Shown: positions 1 through 9,417 of the stretch, piece by piece
Layout: each line of letters starts with the position of its first letter
Numbering within the stretch: position 1 is the stretch's first letter
Source: Streptomyces sp. SID13031
Lineage (GTDB): Bacteria > Actinomycetota > Actinomycetes > Propionibacteriales > Kribbellaceae
Direction: 5' to 3'
Length of the DNA: 64,000 nt
Assembly: GCF_010548305.1 (NCBI RefSeq)
Contig: NZ_JAAGLV010000002.1
Location: 434,001 to 498,000, forward strand
Made by a program: the position numbers and the translations under genes
The notes under the pieces: model-generated
Database searches by the model: none
Told to the model about the DNA's origin: nothing
The model's input: the letters and a program-made list of their open reading frames with translations, nothing else

Positions 1-368
1 GCAGTTCTTCATGGGGACGAGGCGCCGAGGTTCCAGTTGCCAGGTGTGGAGTTCATAGTGCTGGCTGCGCCGAGTCTCGGTTCAGCCGGCATTTGCACCT
101 GGCGAATGGCGTTCGAACCCGGGTGCTCGGCAAGGATCCGCACACGCTGGACCGCGACGAGGTCTTCATGGTGCTGGCGGGCACAATCCAGATCACCCCG
201 AACGGCGAGAAGTTCGGCCCGGGGGACGCGGCTGTCGTACTGGCCGGGGGGCAGGCCGCGGTCTTCAGTCTGGGTGAGACCTCGGCCGAGCTTCAGGTAG
301 CCGTGACTGCCGTTTTACCGTCACCGGGGGCGGACGGCTCAAAGCTGCAACCACCGTGGGCACAGTAA
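1..368 (+). pseudogene. cupin-domain protein, frameshifted and cut by the window edge
   Basis: Reading from base 1 gives a cupin-like N-terminus (AVLHGDEAPRF, then GVEFIVLAAPSLGSAGICTW) in one frame. From about base 120 the reading continues in another frame with HTLDRDEVFMVLAGTIQITP and a GPGDAAVVLAGG segment, typical of the second cupin motif. One or two frameshifts are therefore needed to join the halves, so the gene is probably dead. Its 5' end lies outside the window. A shorter copy of the HTLDRDEVFM segment is found near 23.58 kb, where most of the cupin has been deleted. Confidence 0.65.
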
Positions 369-423
369 CGGCTGAATAAATGTTGGATGTCTAGCCGTCA
401 ACGAACACTTCACAACGCTTCTG

Positions 424-445
424 TGAAGGCGTCGCCTGGCAGCGT
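424..445 (+). promoter_or_regulatory. degenerate 11-bp-repeat (SARP-like) promoter
   Basis: TGAAGGC at 424-430 is followed, after G and 8 bp, by CAGCGT at 440-445. The upstream heptamer at 413 is poorly kept (2 of 7). The sequence around it is nearly the same as the intact site at 23624-23656, so this is a decayed duplicate. Confidence 0.5.
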
Positions 446-504
446 GTGTTCGGTACTGGTGCAGGCCATCAGGTCTGGACCTGCTGACGATCGGAGAATA
501 GAGA

Positions 505-720
505 ATGCAGAGGGCTTGGCGCGCTGGCGCAGGCTTGGTATCAGCAGCTGTTGTCTTCGGTAGACTCGTCGCACCGCAGGCGCGTGTCTTCCTCGCCCCG
601 GCCTGTACCGGTCTAGCGTTTCCCATCTACGGCGTCCCCCAACGCACCCTGCGCCAGACCCTCGTACCACCACACCTCCTGGGCCCCGCCACCTCAGCCT
701 GGCGAACCCTCGGCAGCTAA
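505..720 (+). pseudogene. remnant of a small secreted protein (paralogue of the 23.7 kb gene)
   Basis: The 5' leader and signal peptide (MQRAWRAGAGLVSAAVVFG) are almost identical to the intact 121-residue secreted protein at 23714-24079. After the signal peptide the similarity ends, and the rest of this 71-codon frame (PACTGLAFPIYGVPQ and onward) has none of the four cysteines or the tryptophan-rich tail of the paralogue. I read it as a duplicate whose mature part was replaced or frameshifted. Confidence 0.5.
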
Positions 721-903
721 GCCATCGCGGCCTCCTGACAACCGCCCTGGGCACCAGGACCACTCTCGCCATCACCACCCCGCTGACCCTGCTCGCCCTG
801 GCCCGAGCCTGCTGGTCGCCGCTTCGTCAGGATCCAACCACTCAGCATTTTGTGGCCTGAGACGTCTTCATTGGTGTTGATGTCGACACAAGGAGCCATC
901 CCC

Positions 904-3900
904 ATGCATTTGATCCGTCCAGTCGCCTTGCTCGCCAGCCTGGCGCTGCTACTGACCGCCCCACCCGGTGCCGGCGCAGAACCGGTCCGGGAGTCACGCA
1001 AACAACCCACCCGACCACCTGGTACTGCGATGGTCACCCTGATCACCGGCGACCGGGTCGAAGTCGAGAGCACACCTGGCCAGCCGGAACGCGTCAGCTT
1101 CCGCGGTGGTGGTGCCGCCACCGCCGCGGTCATCTCGCGGACCGCCGAGCACACATATGTCATCCCGACGGAAGTCTTGAGCGAGGTCGCCAAGGGCCGC
1201 CTGGACCGTGCCCTGTTCGACGTCAAAGGACTCATCCAGCAAGGCTACGACGACGCACACCGCAAGACACTGCCGGTGATCGTCCAGTACGCCGGCAGCC
1301 CGGCCACCGCGCGGACCCAAGCCAAGAAGGACACTTTCTCCGGTACCACGAAGTCCCGGCTCCTCACCTCGATCGGCGCCCGGGCAACCCAGGTCATCAA
1401 GGGCTCGGCCTTCTGGGGCTCGATCAGCGACCCGGTACCCAGGACCAAGAGCCACCGGGTCGAGCCCCAGATCCGTACCATCCGTCTGGACCGCCGGATA
1501 AAGGCCGCCCTGGACCAGAGCGTCACCCAGATCGGCGCGCCCGCCTCCTGGCAACGCGGCTACACCGGCAAGGGCATCAAGGTTGCCGTCCTCGACACCG
1601 GCATCGACAAGACCCATCCCGATCTCGAAGGCCGGGTCGGCGCCCAGGCCAATTTCTCCGACAGTCCCGACACCCTCGACCGAGTCGGCCACGGCACGCA
1701 CGTTGCGGGCACGATCGCGGGAACCGGCACCGCCTCCCAGGGCAAGTACCGCGGCGTCGCCCCGGACACGACCCTGCTCAACGGCAAAGTCCTCGACGAC
1801 GACGGCTACGGCACCGACTCCAGCATCATCACCGGCATGGAATGGGCCACCACCCAGGGTGCGAAAGTGGTCAATCTCAGCCTCGGCGGCGAGCCCACCG
1901 ACGGCACCGACCCGGTGGCGCAGGCGGTCAACACGCTCAGCCGGCAGACCGGCGCACTGTTCGTGGTCGCGGCCGGAAACTGTTTCGACAAAACACCTGG
2001 CCAGATCGCCTCGCCGGCCTCTGCCGAGGCGGCGCTCGCCGTGGGCAATCTGACCCGTGACGGCGGCATCAACGAGACCTCCTGCCCCGGCCCGCGGCGC
2101 CGGGACGGCTCGCTCAAGCCCGAGATCTCCGCGCCGGGAACCGGGATCATCGCGGCCCGTGCGGCCGGTACGGCGATGGGCGAGCCGATCGACGACCTCT
2201 ACACCGCTGCCTCCGGTACGTCGATGGCCACCCCACACGTTGCCGGTACTGCGGCACTCCTGGCCCAGCGGAACCCCGACTGGACCGGCGAACAACTCCG
2301 CAACCACCTCATCGCCACCACGGACCCACAATCCGGCAGCAAAGTTCTCGACCAGGGCGCCGGTCGCGTCGACGCCGACCAGGCCACCGAAAGCACCCTG
2401 ACCCTTGATACGCCGGAGCTGGACTACGGCTACCTGCCCTGGCCGCACCCGAATCCAGCCCCGGTTACCAAGAAGGTCACCTACCGCAACTCCGGCACCA
2501 CTCCGGTCTCCCTGAGGCTGGACAGCAGAGCCGATGAGGGCAGCGCCCCCGTCCGGGTCAGCGCCACCGACCTGCTGGTACCGGCCGGTGGTCAGGCCAG
2601 TGTCGAGGTCACGGCCGAGTTCGGCGGCGCCAACGGCTCGCATAGCGGGCGGATAGTCGCCAGCCCGCCCGACGGCGGCGATCCACTGATCAGCACCTAC
2701 GGCTGGTACCTGGAACCTGAGATGTACGACGTCACTGTCAGCGCTACCGGCCTCGACGGCAACCTGGCCGATTCGTACGTCCTGATCGGGCGCCGAGGCG
2801 ACGGCTTCTCCGACTTCCAGGAACTCCCGAACGGACGCCGGACCTTCCGTCTGCCGGCCGGGAGCTATGCGATGTCCACGACGTTCCTCCAGGCCGCCAC
2901 CGACACCACGCCCGACATCGCCACGCTGGCCGCCGAATCGAACATCACCGTCGCCGGCGACCGCACCGTGGCACTGGACGCCCGCAAGGCCAAGCTGGTT
3001 CGGATCGAGGTCAAGGGCAAGCCTGATCTGCGTCCCCACAACGTCGACATGGTTCTGACGCTCAAGGACGCCAAGGGCTACTACCTCGGCCGGGATGCCT
3101 TCACCGCGGTGGGACAGTCGTGGGAGCTGCGGGCGACGCCTACGACGATGCCGACGACGGACCGGTCCACGTTCGCCGTCGGCGCCCCACTCGAGGCGCC
3201 GCCCTATTGGGTCCGCATCGCCGGTACCGGTCGCGAGCTTCCCGTCAGCGACTTCCTCTACGCGCCCCGATTCTCCGGCACGAAGACCCTGGTACCGGTC
3301 GATGCCGGCACCGCCGCTCCGGACGACCTGACCGGTGACCGAGTGAAGGGCAAGCTCGCGCTGGTCCGGCAGTCGGTCGGCGCTGAGGCACACCAAGCGC
3401 TCGCCGCCGAGCAAGCCGGTGCCACAGCGGTGATGTTCTTCGATCCGGATCGGCCAGGCCTGGCCCGGGCGATCTTCCCGTTGTCCTCCGGAGTCACGAT
3501 CCCAGTGCTCGCCACGGACCGGGTGACGGCCGGGCAGGTCCTTGAGCAGGCCAAGGCGCTGCGGATCACCGGCGTCGCGTTCGGTTCGTCCGTCTACCAG
3601 ACCGCCGAGATCTGGCCGGGCCGAATTCCCGCCGATCCGTCGGTTCGCAAAGCGCCCACGGACTTCGCCGCCGTTCAGGAAGAGTTCGGCGCACCGACCG
3701 GTGACGGGATAATTTCGTCGAAACGCGCCGGCTACGGCACGGAGTACCTGGAGGGTGCTGTCGGCGAGAGTTGGGATCGGTTGCTCCCGGCGCCCGGACG
3801 CCACACCACCTACCTGACTGGTTCGCTGACCTGGGTCCACAAGATCGTTGCGACCGACCGGAACTTCGCAAGTGCCACCCGCTGGTTCGGTGAACCGCGG

Positions 3901-4638
3901 CTGTACAAGGCCGGGGAACAACTGAAGGAGCGGTGGTTCGCGCCGGTCGCGATCTCCGGCCTGCCCCGGCACTTGCCCGAGGAGATCCACGGCACGTCCT
4001 TCGTCGGCTGGGAGAGGGACATGCTGATCGTCGCGATCCCGCCTTTCGCGCACGGAGCGTCGCGCACCGAAGAATGGCCGTACTCCGTCGGGGGTCTGGT
4101 CGGGACCTACGACCTGGTTGTGCGGCGCAACGGGTCCGAGATCGGAAGGCACGACCAGCCGGCGTGGGGGTTCTTCGACGTCCCGACGGAGGCGGCGTAC
4201 TACCAGATCTCCCTCGATGCCCAGCGGCAGGAGACCTGGTGGCAGTACTCCACCCGGGTCACGTCGAACTGGTCATTCCGCTCCCGGGGCGGCAAGCCCG
4301 AATTCATGCCCCTGATAGTCGCCGACATCGACGTGCCGGGGGCAGACCTGCGCAGCCAGGTCAAGGTCGGGCGGCCGACCCGGATCGACCTCGGTCTGCG
4401 GCACCAAACCCGGAGCCAAGGTTCCCGTTTCACGAAGGCCAAACTGGAAATGTCCCAGGACGGGAAGAACTGGGTCGAGCTCCCACTTCGTGCCGGGTCC
4501 GGTAACAGCTACTCGGCCACGGTCACCCACCCGGCCGAACACGCCGGCAGGCCTGTGCACCTCCGCCTCGAGGTAGCCGACGCAGACGGCGGCCGCCTCA
4601 CTCAGGAAGTGACGCGCGCCTACGGGCTGACCAAGTAG
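904..4638 (+). CDS. secreted subtilisin-like serine peptidase (S8)
   Basis: 1244 residues. The ATG at 904 is chosen because AAGGAG precedes it at good distance and it opens a signal peptide (MHLIRPVALLASLALLLTA, cleavage near GAGA-E). The S8 triad is complete: Asp231 in VAVLDTGID, His263 in GHGTHVAGT and Ser440 in SGTSMATPHVAG. After the peptidase domain come beta-rich stretches and, at about residues 810-880, a PA-like region (KLALVRQSVGAEAHQALAAE). It should be an extracellular endopeptidase. The first 100 residues after the signal resemble the inhibitor-like propeptide region of large actinobacterial subtilases. It is a stand-alone transcription unit ended by a strong hairpin at 4782-4826. 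Confidence 0.93.
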   Translation: MHLIRPVALLASLALLLTAPPGAGAEPVRESRKQPTRPPGTAMVTLITGDRVEVESTPGQPERVSFRGGGAATAAVISRTAEHTYVIPTEVLSEVAKGRLDRALFDVKGLIQQGYDDAHRKTLPVIVQYAGSPATARTQAKKDTFSGTTKSRLLTSIGARATQVIKGSAFWGSISDPVPRTKSHRVEPQIRTIRLDRRIKAALDQSVTQIGAPASWQRGYTGKGIKVAVLDTGIDKTHPDLEGRVGAQANFSDSPDTLDRVGHGTHVAGTIAGTGTASQGKYRGVAPDTTLLNGKVLDDDGYGTDSSIITGMEWATTQGAKVVNLSLGGEPTDGTDPVAQAVNTLSRQTGALFVVAAGNCFDKTPGQIASPASAEAALAVGNLTRDGGINETSCPGPRRRDGSLKPEISAPGTGIIAARAAGTAMGEPIDDLYTAASGTSMATPHVAGTAALLAQRNPDWTGEQLRNHLIATTDPQSGSKVLDQGAGRVDADQATESTLTLDTPELDYGYLPWPHPNPAPVTKKVTYRNSGTTPVSLRLDSRADEGSAPVRVSATDLLVPAGGQASVEVTAEFGGANGSHSGRIVASPPDGGDPLISTYGWYLEPEMYDVTVSATGLDGNLADSYVLIGRRGDGFSDFQELPNGRRTFRLPAGSYAMSTTFLQAATDTTPDIATLAAESNITVAGDRTVALDARKAKLVRIEVKGKPDLRPHNVDMVLTLKDAKGYYLGRDAFTAVGQSWELRATPTTMPTTDRSTFAVGAPLEAPPYWVRIAGTGRELPVSDFLYAPRFSGTKTLVPVDAGTAAPDDLTGDRVKGKLALVRQSVGAEAHQALAAEQAGATAVMFFDPDRPGLARAIFPLSSGVTIPVLATDRVTAGQVLEQAKALRITGVAFGSSVYQTAEIWPGRIPADPSVRKAPTDFAAVQEEFGAPTGDGIISSKRAGYGTEYLEGAVGESWDRLLPAPGRHTTYLTGSLTWVHKIVATDRNFASATRWFGEPRLYKAGEQLKERWFAPVAISGLPRHLPEEIHGTSFVGWERDMLIVAIPPFAHGASRTEEWPYSVGGLVGTYDLVVRRNGSEIGRHDQPAWGFFDVPTEAAYYQISLDAQRQETWWQYSTRVTSNWSFRSRGGKPEFMPLIVADIDVPGADLRSQVKVGRPTRIDLGLRHQTRSQGSRFTKAKLEMSQDGKNWVELPLRAGSGNSYSATVTHPAEHAGRPVHLRLEVADADGGRLTQEVTRAYGLTK

Positions 4639-4720
4639 CACCGCAAGACGCTGCCAGTCATCGTCCAGTACGCGGCGCCCGGCCACCGCCCGTAACCTGC
4701 GAAGCAGGACTCGGTCGCCG
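4639..4720 (+). repeat. partial duplicate of the peptidase gene's own sequence
   Basis: Directly after the peptidase stop, bases 4639-4675 repeat the gene's internal segment at 1258-1293 (CACCGCAAGAC, CTGCC, ATCGTCCAGTACGC) with few mismatches, followed by a decayed continuation with GGCCACCGC. It is a leftover of a second subtilase gene or a tandem duplication. Confidence 0.55.
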
Positions 4721-4781
4721 GCATCGCGAGGTCCAGCGTTCCTGAACTCGCTCCTTCCGAAGCGCTGAAACTGGCCGGCGG

Positions 4782-4826
4782 ACCACGACAGGACCACTCA
4801 CTCGAGGGTGATGGTCCTGTCGTGGT
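4782..4826. terminator. strong hairpin, probable bidirectional terminator
   Basis: Perfect 15-bp inverted repeat ACCACGACAGGACCA / TGGTCCTGTCGTGGT with a 15-base loop, lying between the S8 peptidase and the converging helicase remnant. Confidence 0.75.
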
Positions 4827-4856
4827 TCGGTAGCGGGCTGTATGGCCGGGCGGTGC

Positions 4857-5826
4857 TCAGGTTTGTTTGCGGCCGTTGGCCCGCCGGGGGAGCAACGTGC
4901 GTGGCTGCGAGGACTTTGAGGGATGCTGCGACGTCCGGGTCCGTGCTACTGGCGCAGCGGCCGGCGGTGGCGCCGCGGCTAGCTTGTAGTTGATCGCTTT
5001 CCGGGTTGCGTACGCGGTGTGGAGGGCGTCCTGGAGTTGGAACGGTTTCCCGAGTTCTCCTTCAGCTCGGGTGATCTCGTCGATCCACTCGTGCTTGGCG
5101 GCCAGTTTGCGGTCGAGCCTGCGGAGTGCGTTCTCGAAGCGGACGACCAGGCCGGCTAGGGCACGGGCGCCCTCGGCACGTTCGTTGTGCAGGCGGCCAT
5201 CGACGTGCATCCGGACCTGTCGCTGCGGGTTATTGACCCGTCGTGCGATGACGGCCTCGAGGTGCGGGATCTCGCTGCGGAGCATCGCGAGCTGCTTGGT
5301 GTCTTCGCGGATCCGGTGACCAGCATGCTCTGGGCTTGGCTGTTGCCCCTTCAAGCCGGACCAGGCGTGAGACGTCCGCGTCGGCCTGGGCCTTCTCCAT
5401 CAGGAGCGGGTTGCCACCGGACAGCGCTTTGACCTCGGTGGCTGACAGGGTCATCTCGCCGATGTCTTCGATCTCGCGGGAGTCGAGTCGTCCGCTCATG
5501 AACTGGCCGATGAACCGGGCCTTGCGCTCGACGGTCTGCCAGGAGTAGGTGTCGAAGGTTCCCGCGGTGACGTAGCCGACGATTTCGAGTTCGGGGTTCT
5601 GGTTGTGCTGCCGGCGGCCGCCGCCGCGTTGGATGATGTCGGCTGGCGGCCAGGGGCAGTCGACGTGGTGCAGTGCGACGAGGCGGTCTTGTGCGTTGGT
5701 GCCGATGTCCATCTTGGTCGTCGATCCGAGGAGCACCTGTACCTGACCGGTCTTGGCGGCGTCGAACATCGCGGCTTGTCGCGGCAGTTCGAGCAGTCCG
5801 CCGGGGGTGTCCGGCTTCGGCGTGAG
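4857..5826 (-). pseudogene. C-terminal fragment of a phage/ICE-type DEAD-box helicase
   Basis: The upstream part (plus-strand 5370-5826) reads [20 protein letters not shown], then [18 protein letters not shown] and [15 protein letters not shown]. This is the C-terminal helicase domain of the large SNF2/DEAD helicase-methylase proteins found on actinobacterial mobile elements. Near 5345-5370 the frame shifts and continues as [20 protein letters not shown] and the coiled, charged tail down to 4857. The whole N-terminal half is missing. The upstream end is joined in frame to a lepA fragment, so the current reading frame is a chimera and not a functional gene. Confidence 0.7.
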
Positions 5827-6018
5827 CGGCAGCCGGACGGCCTGCGACTCGATCGTGATGCCGCGTTCGCGCTCGATGTCCATCCGGTCCAGGTACTGGG
5901 CCCGCATCTGGCGGCAGTCGACACCGGTGATCTGCAGCATCCGGTCGGCCAGCGTCGACCTACCGTGGTCGATGTGGGCGATGATGCAGAAGTTCCGGAT
6001 CAGCGACGGGTCGGTGCG
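5827..6018 (-). pseudogene. lepA: N-terminal fragment of lepA (elongation factor 4)
   Basis: The sequence [20 protein letters not shown] is the G1 motif of LepA (canonical HIDHGKSTLADR; here Lys is replaced by Arg), followed by [20 protein letters not shown], the switch I region. It ends at AVRLP and runs without a stop into the helicase fragment. Only about 64 of some 600 residues are present and the P-loop lysine is changed, so this is a dead, transplanted piece. The real lepA must be elsewhere. Confidence 0.75.
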
Positions 6019-6205
6019 ACCAGGCTGCGGCAGGGTCGTGGGGCCAACGCGCACAGAGAATTCCAGTTCGTCTCGAAGCGGGCAACTGATCAATCACCCC
6101 ACGCCACACCACCGGGTTTCGACCAGCACATCGTCACTGTTGGCCATCGATGAACCCGGCCGGGTGATACCACAGCGTTTCGGAGTCCGGCGCGTCTCTA
6201 AGGGT

Positions 6206-6742
6206 GTGACGAATCTAGTGGTGAGCATCCGGCATCCTCACCGGGCTGCGGCAGACGACGCGGGTACGGCCGTCTCGGAGCTCTACGGGCAGCACTGGCG
6301 CGGCCTCGTGCGCTTGGCGGTCCTGGTGATCGATGACCGACAGACAGCCGAAGACATAGTCCAGGAGGCTTTCGCCCAGCTGTACCGGCGGTGGCCACTG
6401 AAGGACTCCGACAAGGCGCTGGCGTACCTGCGAACGATCGTGCTCAACGCGAGCCGGTCGGCCCTGCGACGGCGAAGGGTCGCGCGGCTCTACACGCCGC
6501 CGCACCAGGCGCCCCAGGACTCCGCGGAGAGCACCGCGGTACTCGGCGAGGAACGCCTCGAGGTGCAACGGGCACTCCAGTCGCTGCCCACCCGGCCGCG
6601 CGAGGTCCTCGTACTGCGCTACTACCTCGACCTCCCGTTCGACGAGATCGCGCAGATCCTTGGGATCAGCGCCTCCACCGCGCGGGCGACCGCGTCTCGC
6701 GGCCTGACCGCCCTGACCAAGAAGCTGAAGGAAGTCCGATGA
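6206..6742 (+). CDS. ECF sigma factor (SigE-like)
   Basis: 178 residues from GTG 6206; GTG 6221 is an alternative and no clear ribosome-binding site decides. Region 2 is seen as YGQHWRGLVRLAVLVIDDRQ and AEDIVQEAFAQLYRRW. Region 4 is seen as LPTRPREVLVLRYYLDLPFD followed by EIAQILGISASTARATASRG. It should direct RNA polymerase to a small regulon. The next gene overlaps its stop codon (ATGA) and encodes a single-span membrane protein, the usual partner and anti-sigma arrangement. Confidence 0.88.
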   Translation: MTNLVVSIRHPHRAAADDAGTAVSELYGQHWRGLVRLAVLVIDDRQTAEDIVQEAFAQLYRRWPLKDSDKALAYLRTIVLNASRSALRRRRVARLYTPPHQAPQDSAESTAVLGEERLEVQRALQSLPTRPREVLVLRYYLDLPFDEIAQILGISASTARATASRGLTALTKKLKEVR

Positions 6743-7947
6743 ACGACACCAAGAACCGCCTGCGCGACTACCTGCAGACCAAGGCCGGCACGGTCCCGGA
6801 CGCGGCCCAGGGTCCGGGCCTGCAACTGGACGCCACCGGCACCCCCACTAAGCGTGGCTGGATCCCGATCGTCCTGGCCGCCGCCACCATCGGCGCGGTC
6901 CTGGTCCTGGCCGTACCCTTCCTCACCCGCCTCGCCGACAAGCAGCCCACAGTGGCCGACTCTCCGGCCGCAATGCCGACCGGCCCCGTCTCTACCGGCG
7001 CTCCGCGGATCCCGTACGCCGTCACCGTCCACAACAACCCGGACAACCCGCTGGACACCTGGTGGGCCGTCATCCAGGACGGCAAGCAGAAGGTCAAGAA
7101 TCCGGGCGTCAGGGGCGAGGTGCTGGCTCGGCTGGGCGGCGGCTGGCTGGTCAAGACCGGCTACCCCGACCCGAAGAAGTCCCAGGCCGCGATCGTCGAC
7201 CCGAAGGGCAAGGTCACGCCACTCGGACCGACCGGCGCCACCTATCCCGTCATCTCCCCCGACGGTCGGCAACTGGCCGTCGCGGTCGCGCCGTACGGGG
7301 CCAAGGACAGCCGAGTGGTCGTGGTGAATGTCGAGGACGGCAAGGAAACGGCCAGACTCGACCTCCCGATGCCGAGCATCAGACTGATCGGCTGGAACAA
7401 AGACGGCATCTGGCTGACGCCGGAGCTAGTGGATTCCCGGCCGGTGTCCGTCTGGCAGCCCGGAGCGGACCAGCCGCGGACGGTCGAAGAGCTCGGCCTC
7501 CGCGGTGAACTGCAAGTGGTTCGGAGCAGCGACGTGGTCGTGCAGTTGAGCGGCAACGGCATCGACGGCTACTGCGCCAAGGCCGCCACCCTCGGCGCGA
7601 AGGGACTCGAACTGAAGCGCGAGTACTGCTTCGAAACCGTCGAATCGGACCAGGCCGCGGCTTACGTGGCACTGTCACCGGAAGGAAGGACGATGGTCCT
7701 CAGCACCCGGGTCGCCGTCGACATCGCCACCGGCAAGGCCACCAAGCTCGGAATCCCGGCCAAGTTCGGCGGCTGGACCTGGAACAGCGCGGTGTTCGAA
7801 GACCCGGCGACCGTGATCGTGCTGGCCGACACCAGGGGCGTGAAGCCGCTGGCGCAGAAGATGTTCCGCTGCAGCGTCACAACCGGCGAGTGCAAGGCGA
7901 TCCTGACCTCCAAGTCCAATGAATCTCTGGCTGCGGTTCGTCCCTGA
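6739..7947 (+). CDS. membrane-anchored partner (putative anti-sigma) of the ECF sigma factor
   Basis: 402 residues, ATG overlapping the sigma stop codon. A short cytoplasmic N-terminus (MNDTKNRLRDYLQTKAG) precedes one transmembrane helix at about residues 38-60 (WIPIVLAAATIGAVLVLAVP). The extracytoplasmic part has repeated beta-blade-like stretches (YPVISPDGRQLAVAVAP, AAYVALSPEGRTMVLS), suggestive of a TolB/WD-like propeller, and a few cysteines. Coupling and topology suggest it senses an outside signal and holds the sigma factor. No known anti-sigma zinc motif (HxxxCxxC) is present, so the anti-sigma role is inference. Confidence 0.7.
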   Translation: MNDTKNRLRDYLQTKAGTVPDAAQGPGLQLDATGTPTKRGWIPIVLAAATIGAVLVLAVPFLTRLADKQPTVADSPAAMPTGPVSTGAPRIPYAVTVHNNPDNPLDTWWAVIQDGKQKVKNPGVRGEVLARLGGGWLVKTGYPDPKKSQAAIVDPKGKVTPLGPTGATYPVISPDGRQLAVAVAPYGAKDSRVVVVNVEDGKETARLDLPMPSIRLIGWNKDGIWLTPELVDSRPVSVWQPGADQPRTVEELGLRGELQVVRSSDVVVQLSGNGIDGYCAKAATLGAKGLELKREYCFETVESDQAAAYVALSPEGRTMVLSTRVAVDIATGKATKLGIPAKFGGWTWNSAVFEDPATVIVLADTRGVKPLAQKMFRCSVTTGECKAILTSKSNESLAAVRP

Positions 7948-7963
7948 TCGCGCCGCAAACAGA

Positions 7964-7996
7964 CGCAGCGGCAGCCGATGACTGGCTGCCGCTGCG
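7964..7996 (+). terminator. rho-independent-type hairpin after the sigma operon
   Basis: Perfect 13-bp stem CGCAGCGGCAGCC / GGCTGCCGCTGCG with a 7-base loop, 16 bp after the stop codon. Confidence 0.8.
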
Positions 7997-7997
7997 G

Positions 7998-8460
7998 CTT
8001 GCTCCCAGTAGGTACCAGCTGTCCACGCGGATCAGCCGCAGTACGAACTTGCCCAGCTGCTCGCTGGGCGATCCAGGGCTTGAGCGCGTCGCAGTAGTGC
8101 TGCACGTGATCGACCTGGAACCCGCTGCGTGACAGCGTGCGGAGGATCACCGGCAAGAAGTCGACCAGGAACGAACGCGGTCACGTTGGATGTCGTCGCC
8201 GGCGTACCGTCCCGTTCAGCCAGCTCGGTCCACACCGCCGCGGGGATTCGGCCCTGGGCCTCCTGCACCTGGCCGTGGTAACACGCGACGGCCAGCACCA
8301 GCCAGGCGTTCAGCTCCGCCAGCGTCATTACCGCCTTGCCGTCGCTGTCGTAGGCGCCACGCTGGGCGACGTTCGAGAACGTCGTACCCGGCACCTCGTC
8401 GTGGACCAGGCGCATCACCGTCCCGATTACCCGCTCCACCGCGTACGGCTTTCCGCTCAT
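7998..8460 (-). pseudogene. C-terminal remnant of a Mu/TnsB-type (integrase-core) transposase
   Basis: From 8460 leftwards the minus strand reads VERVIGTVMRLVHDEVPGTT, then AELNAWLVLAVACYHGQVQE and AAVWTELAERDG, the end of an rve integrase core. It continues in another frame as PVILRTLSRSGFQVDHVQHY and CDALKPWIAQR, the beta-barrel C-terminal domain. At least two frameshifts break it and the catalytic DDE half is absent. Confidence 0.6.
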
Positions 8461-8619
8461 CGGGTAGCCCGCCCTCCACCGCGGCGACGCCTACCGTGTC
8501 CAGCGCCGCCAGGCGGCTGACCACCGCAGCCCGTCGTACAGCGACTTCCCACAGCTCATCCGACGCCGTCAACACACCGCGTTCAGACACCATGTCCTGG
8601 CCCAAAGCCGAGTCTCCAA

Positions 8620-8808
8620 ACCCGAGAAACCCTGCCGACCGGGTCGCGCTGCTGAGCGCGTCGCGGTACGAGTGGACTCTGATCGATTACGCGATCTGGA
8701 GCATTGGCGCGATCACAGTGCCGATCTACGAGACCTCGTCAGTCTCGCAGGTGCAGTGGACTCTGACCGACTCCGAGGCGGTCGTCGCGGTCGTCGAGAA
8801 CGGGCCTT
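8620..8808 (+). pseudogene. N-terminal fragment of a long-chain acyl-CoA ligase
   Basis: The plus strand encodes DRVALLSASRYEWTLIDYAI followed by WSIGAITVPIYETSSVSQV and DSEAVVAVVEN, the typical N-terminal block of FadD15-like AMP-dependent ligases. It stops abruptly at 8808. A C-terminal piece of the same family lies at 29660-30385 in the same orientation; the middle is missing from the window. Confidence 0.7.
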
Positions 8809-8810
8809 CT

Positions 8811-8935
8811 TCGCCGCGTCCATCGACACGGGCCGCACGCCAGGTCGACGTAGAACTCGTACTCACCAAGCTTGAAGGATGGGCGAGTGTCCACGCCCGG
8901 TCCCCGCTTGCCGCGGTCGGGCTGAAGCGATGACC
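8811..8935 (-). pseudogene. fragment of the DUF4304-type paralogue family
   Basis: The minus strand reads in one frame RFSPTAASGDRAWTLAH and in another FKLGEYEFYVDLACG. It matches the segment FTLTTASGDQAWILAHRF and ELGEYDAEFHVDSG of the intact paralogue at 11138-12169. It is a 125-bp broken third copy abutting the acyl-CoA ligase fragment. Confidence 0.55.
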
Positions 8936-9079
8936 GGACCGGGAGATCCGGTACCACGGGGGGCCATGGATCCGGCTCAACCGCCATGAGGGACCAGCCG
9001 TGGTGTGGGTGCTTCGCTCGATCCCGCGTCGGCTATTGGGTGATGGGATGGCTGGGGACCTTTGGGGTGTCAGACTGGG

Positions 9080-9406
9080 ATGGTGGACGAGCGGACAGAT
9101 CAAGCGGCTGCGGCGCCCGAGCCTGGACACGCTGGGGTGGTGCGGAGGTTGTTCGACATCGACACCTTTTTTGGGGCAGGTGGGTCGAGGTGGTTTCGGT
9201 GGTTCGTTGCACGACTGGTCTTGTTTGCGGTCGGCAATGGGATTGGCGGTGTCCTCTGGGGGCTCATCAGCGATGAACCTGCCGGCGATCGGTCGCTCCC
9301 TGAGCGGTTCATCACCAACGCCTACATTTGGGCTTGCCTTATCGCCACTGGGCTCTTCGCTCTCTACGACCGGCAGGCAAAGCGTCAGCGCACCGAAACC
9401 GACTGA
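9080..9406 (+). CDS. small two-helix membrane protein, function unknown
   Basis: 108 residues from ATG 9080 (MVDERTDQAAAAPEPG). Two hydrophobic segments are visible: RWFVARLVLFAVGNGIGGVL at about residues 41-60 and IWACLIATGLFALYDRQ near the end, with a charged tail (AKRQRTETD). No family is recognised. The third-position GC is high and even over the frame, supporting real coding. The neighbours are pseudogene fragments, so its context says little. Confidence 0.55.
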   Translation: MVDERTDQAAAAPEPGHAGVVRRLFDIDTFFGAGGSRWFRWFVARLVLFAVGNGIGGVLWGLISDEPAGDRSLPERFITNAYIWACLIATGLFALYDRQAKRQRTETD

Positions 9407-9417
9407 CACTGCACGGA

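Noticed and set aside
994-4152. A 1052-codon open frame antisense to the subtilase gene
   Set aside because: It has no recognisable domain, is Gly/Arg/Asp-rich as expected of the mirror frame of a GC-rich gene, and the sense frame is a clear S8 peptidase.
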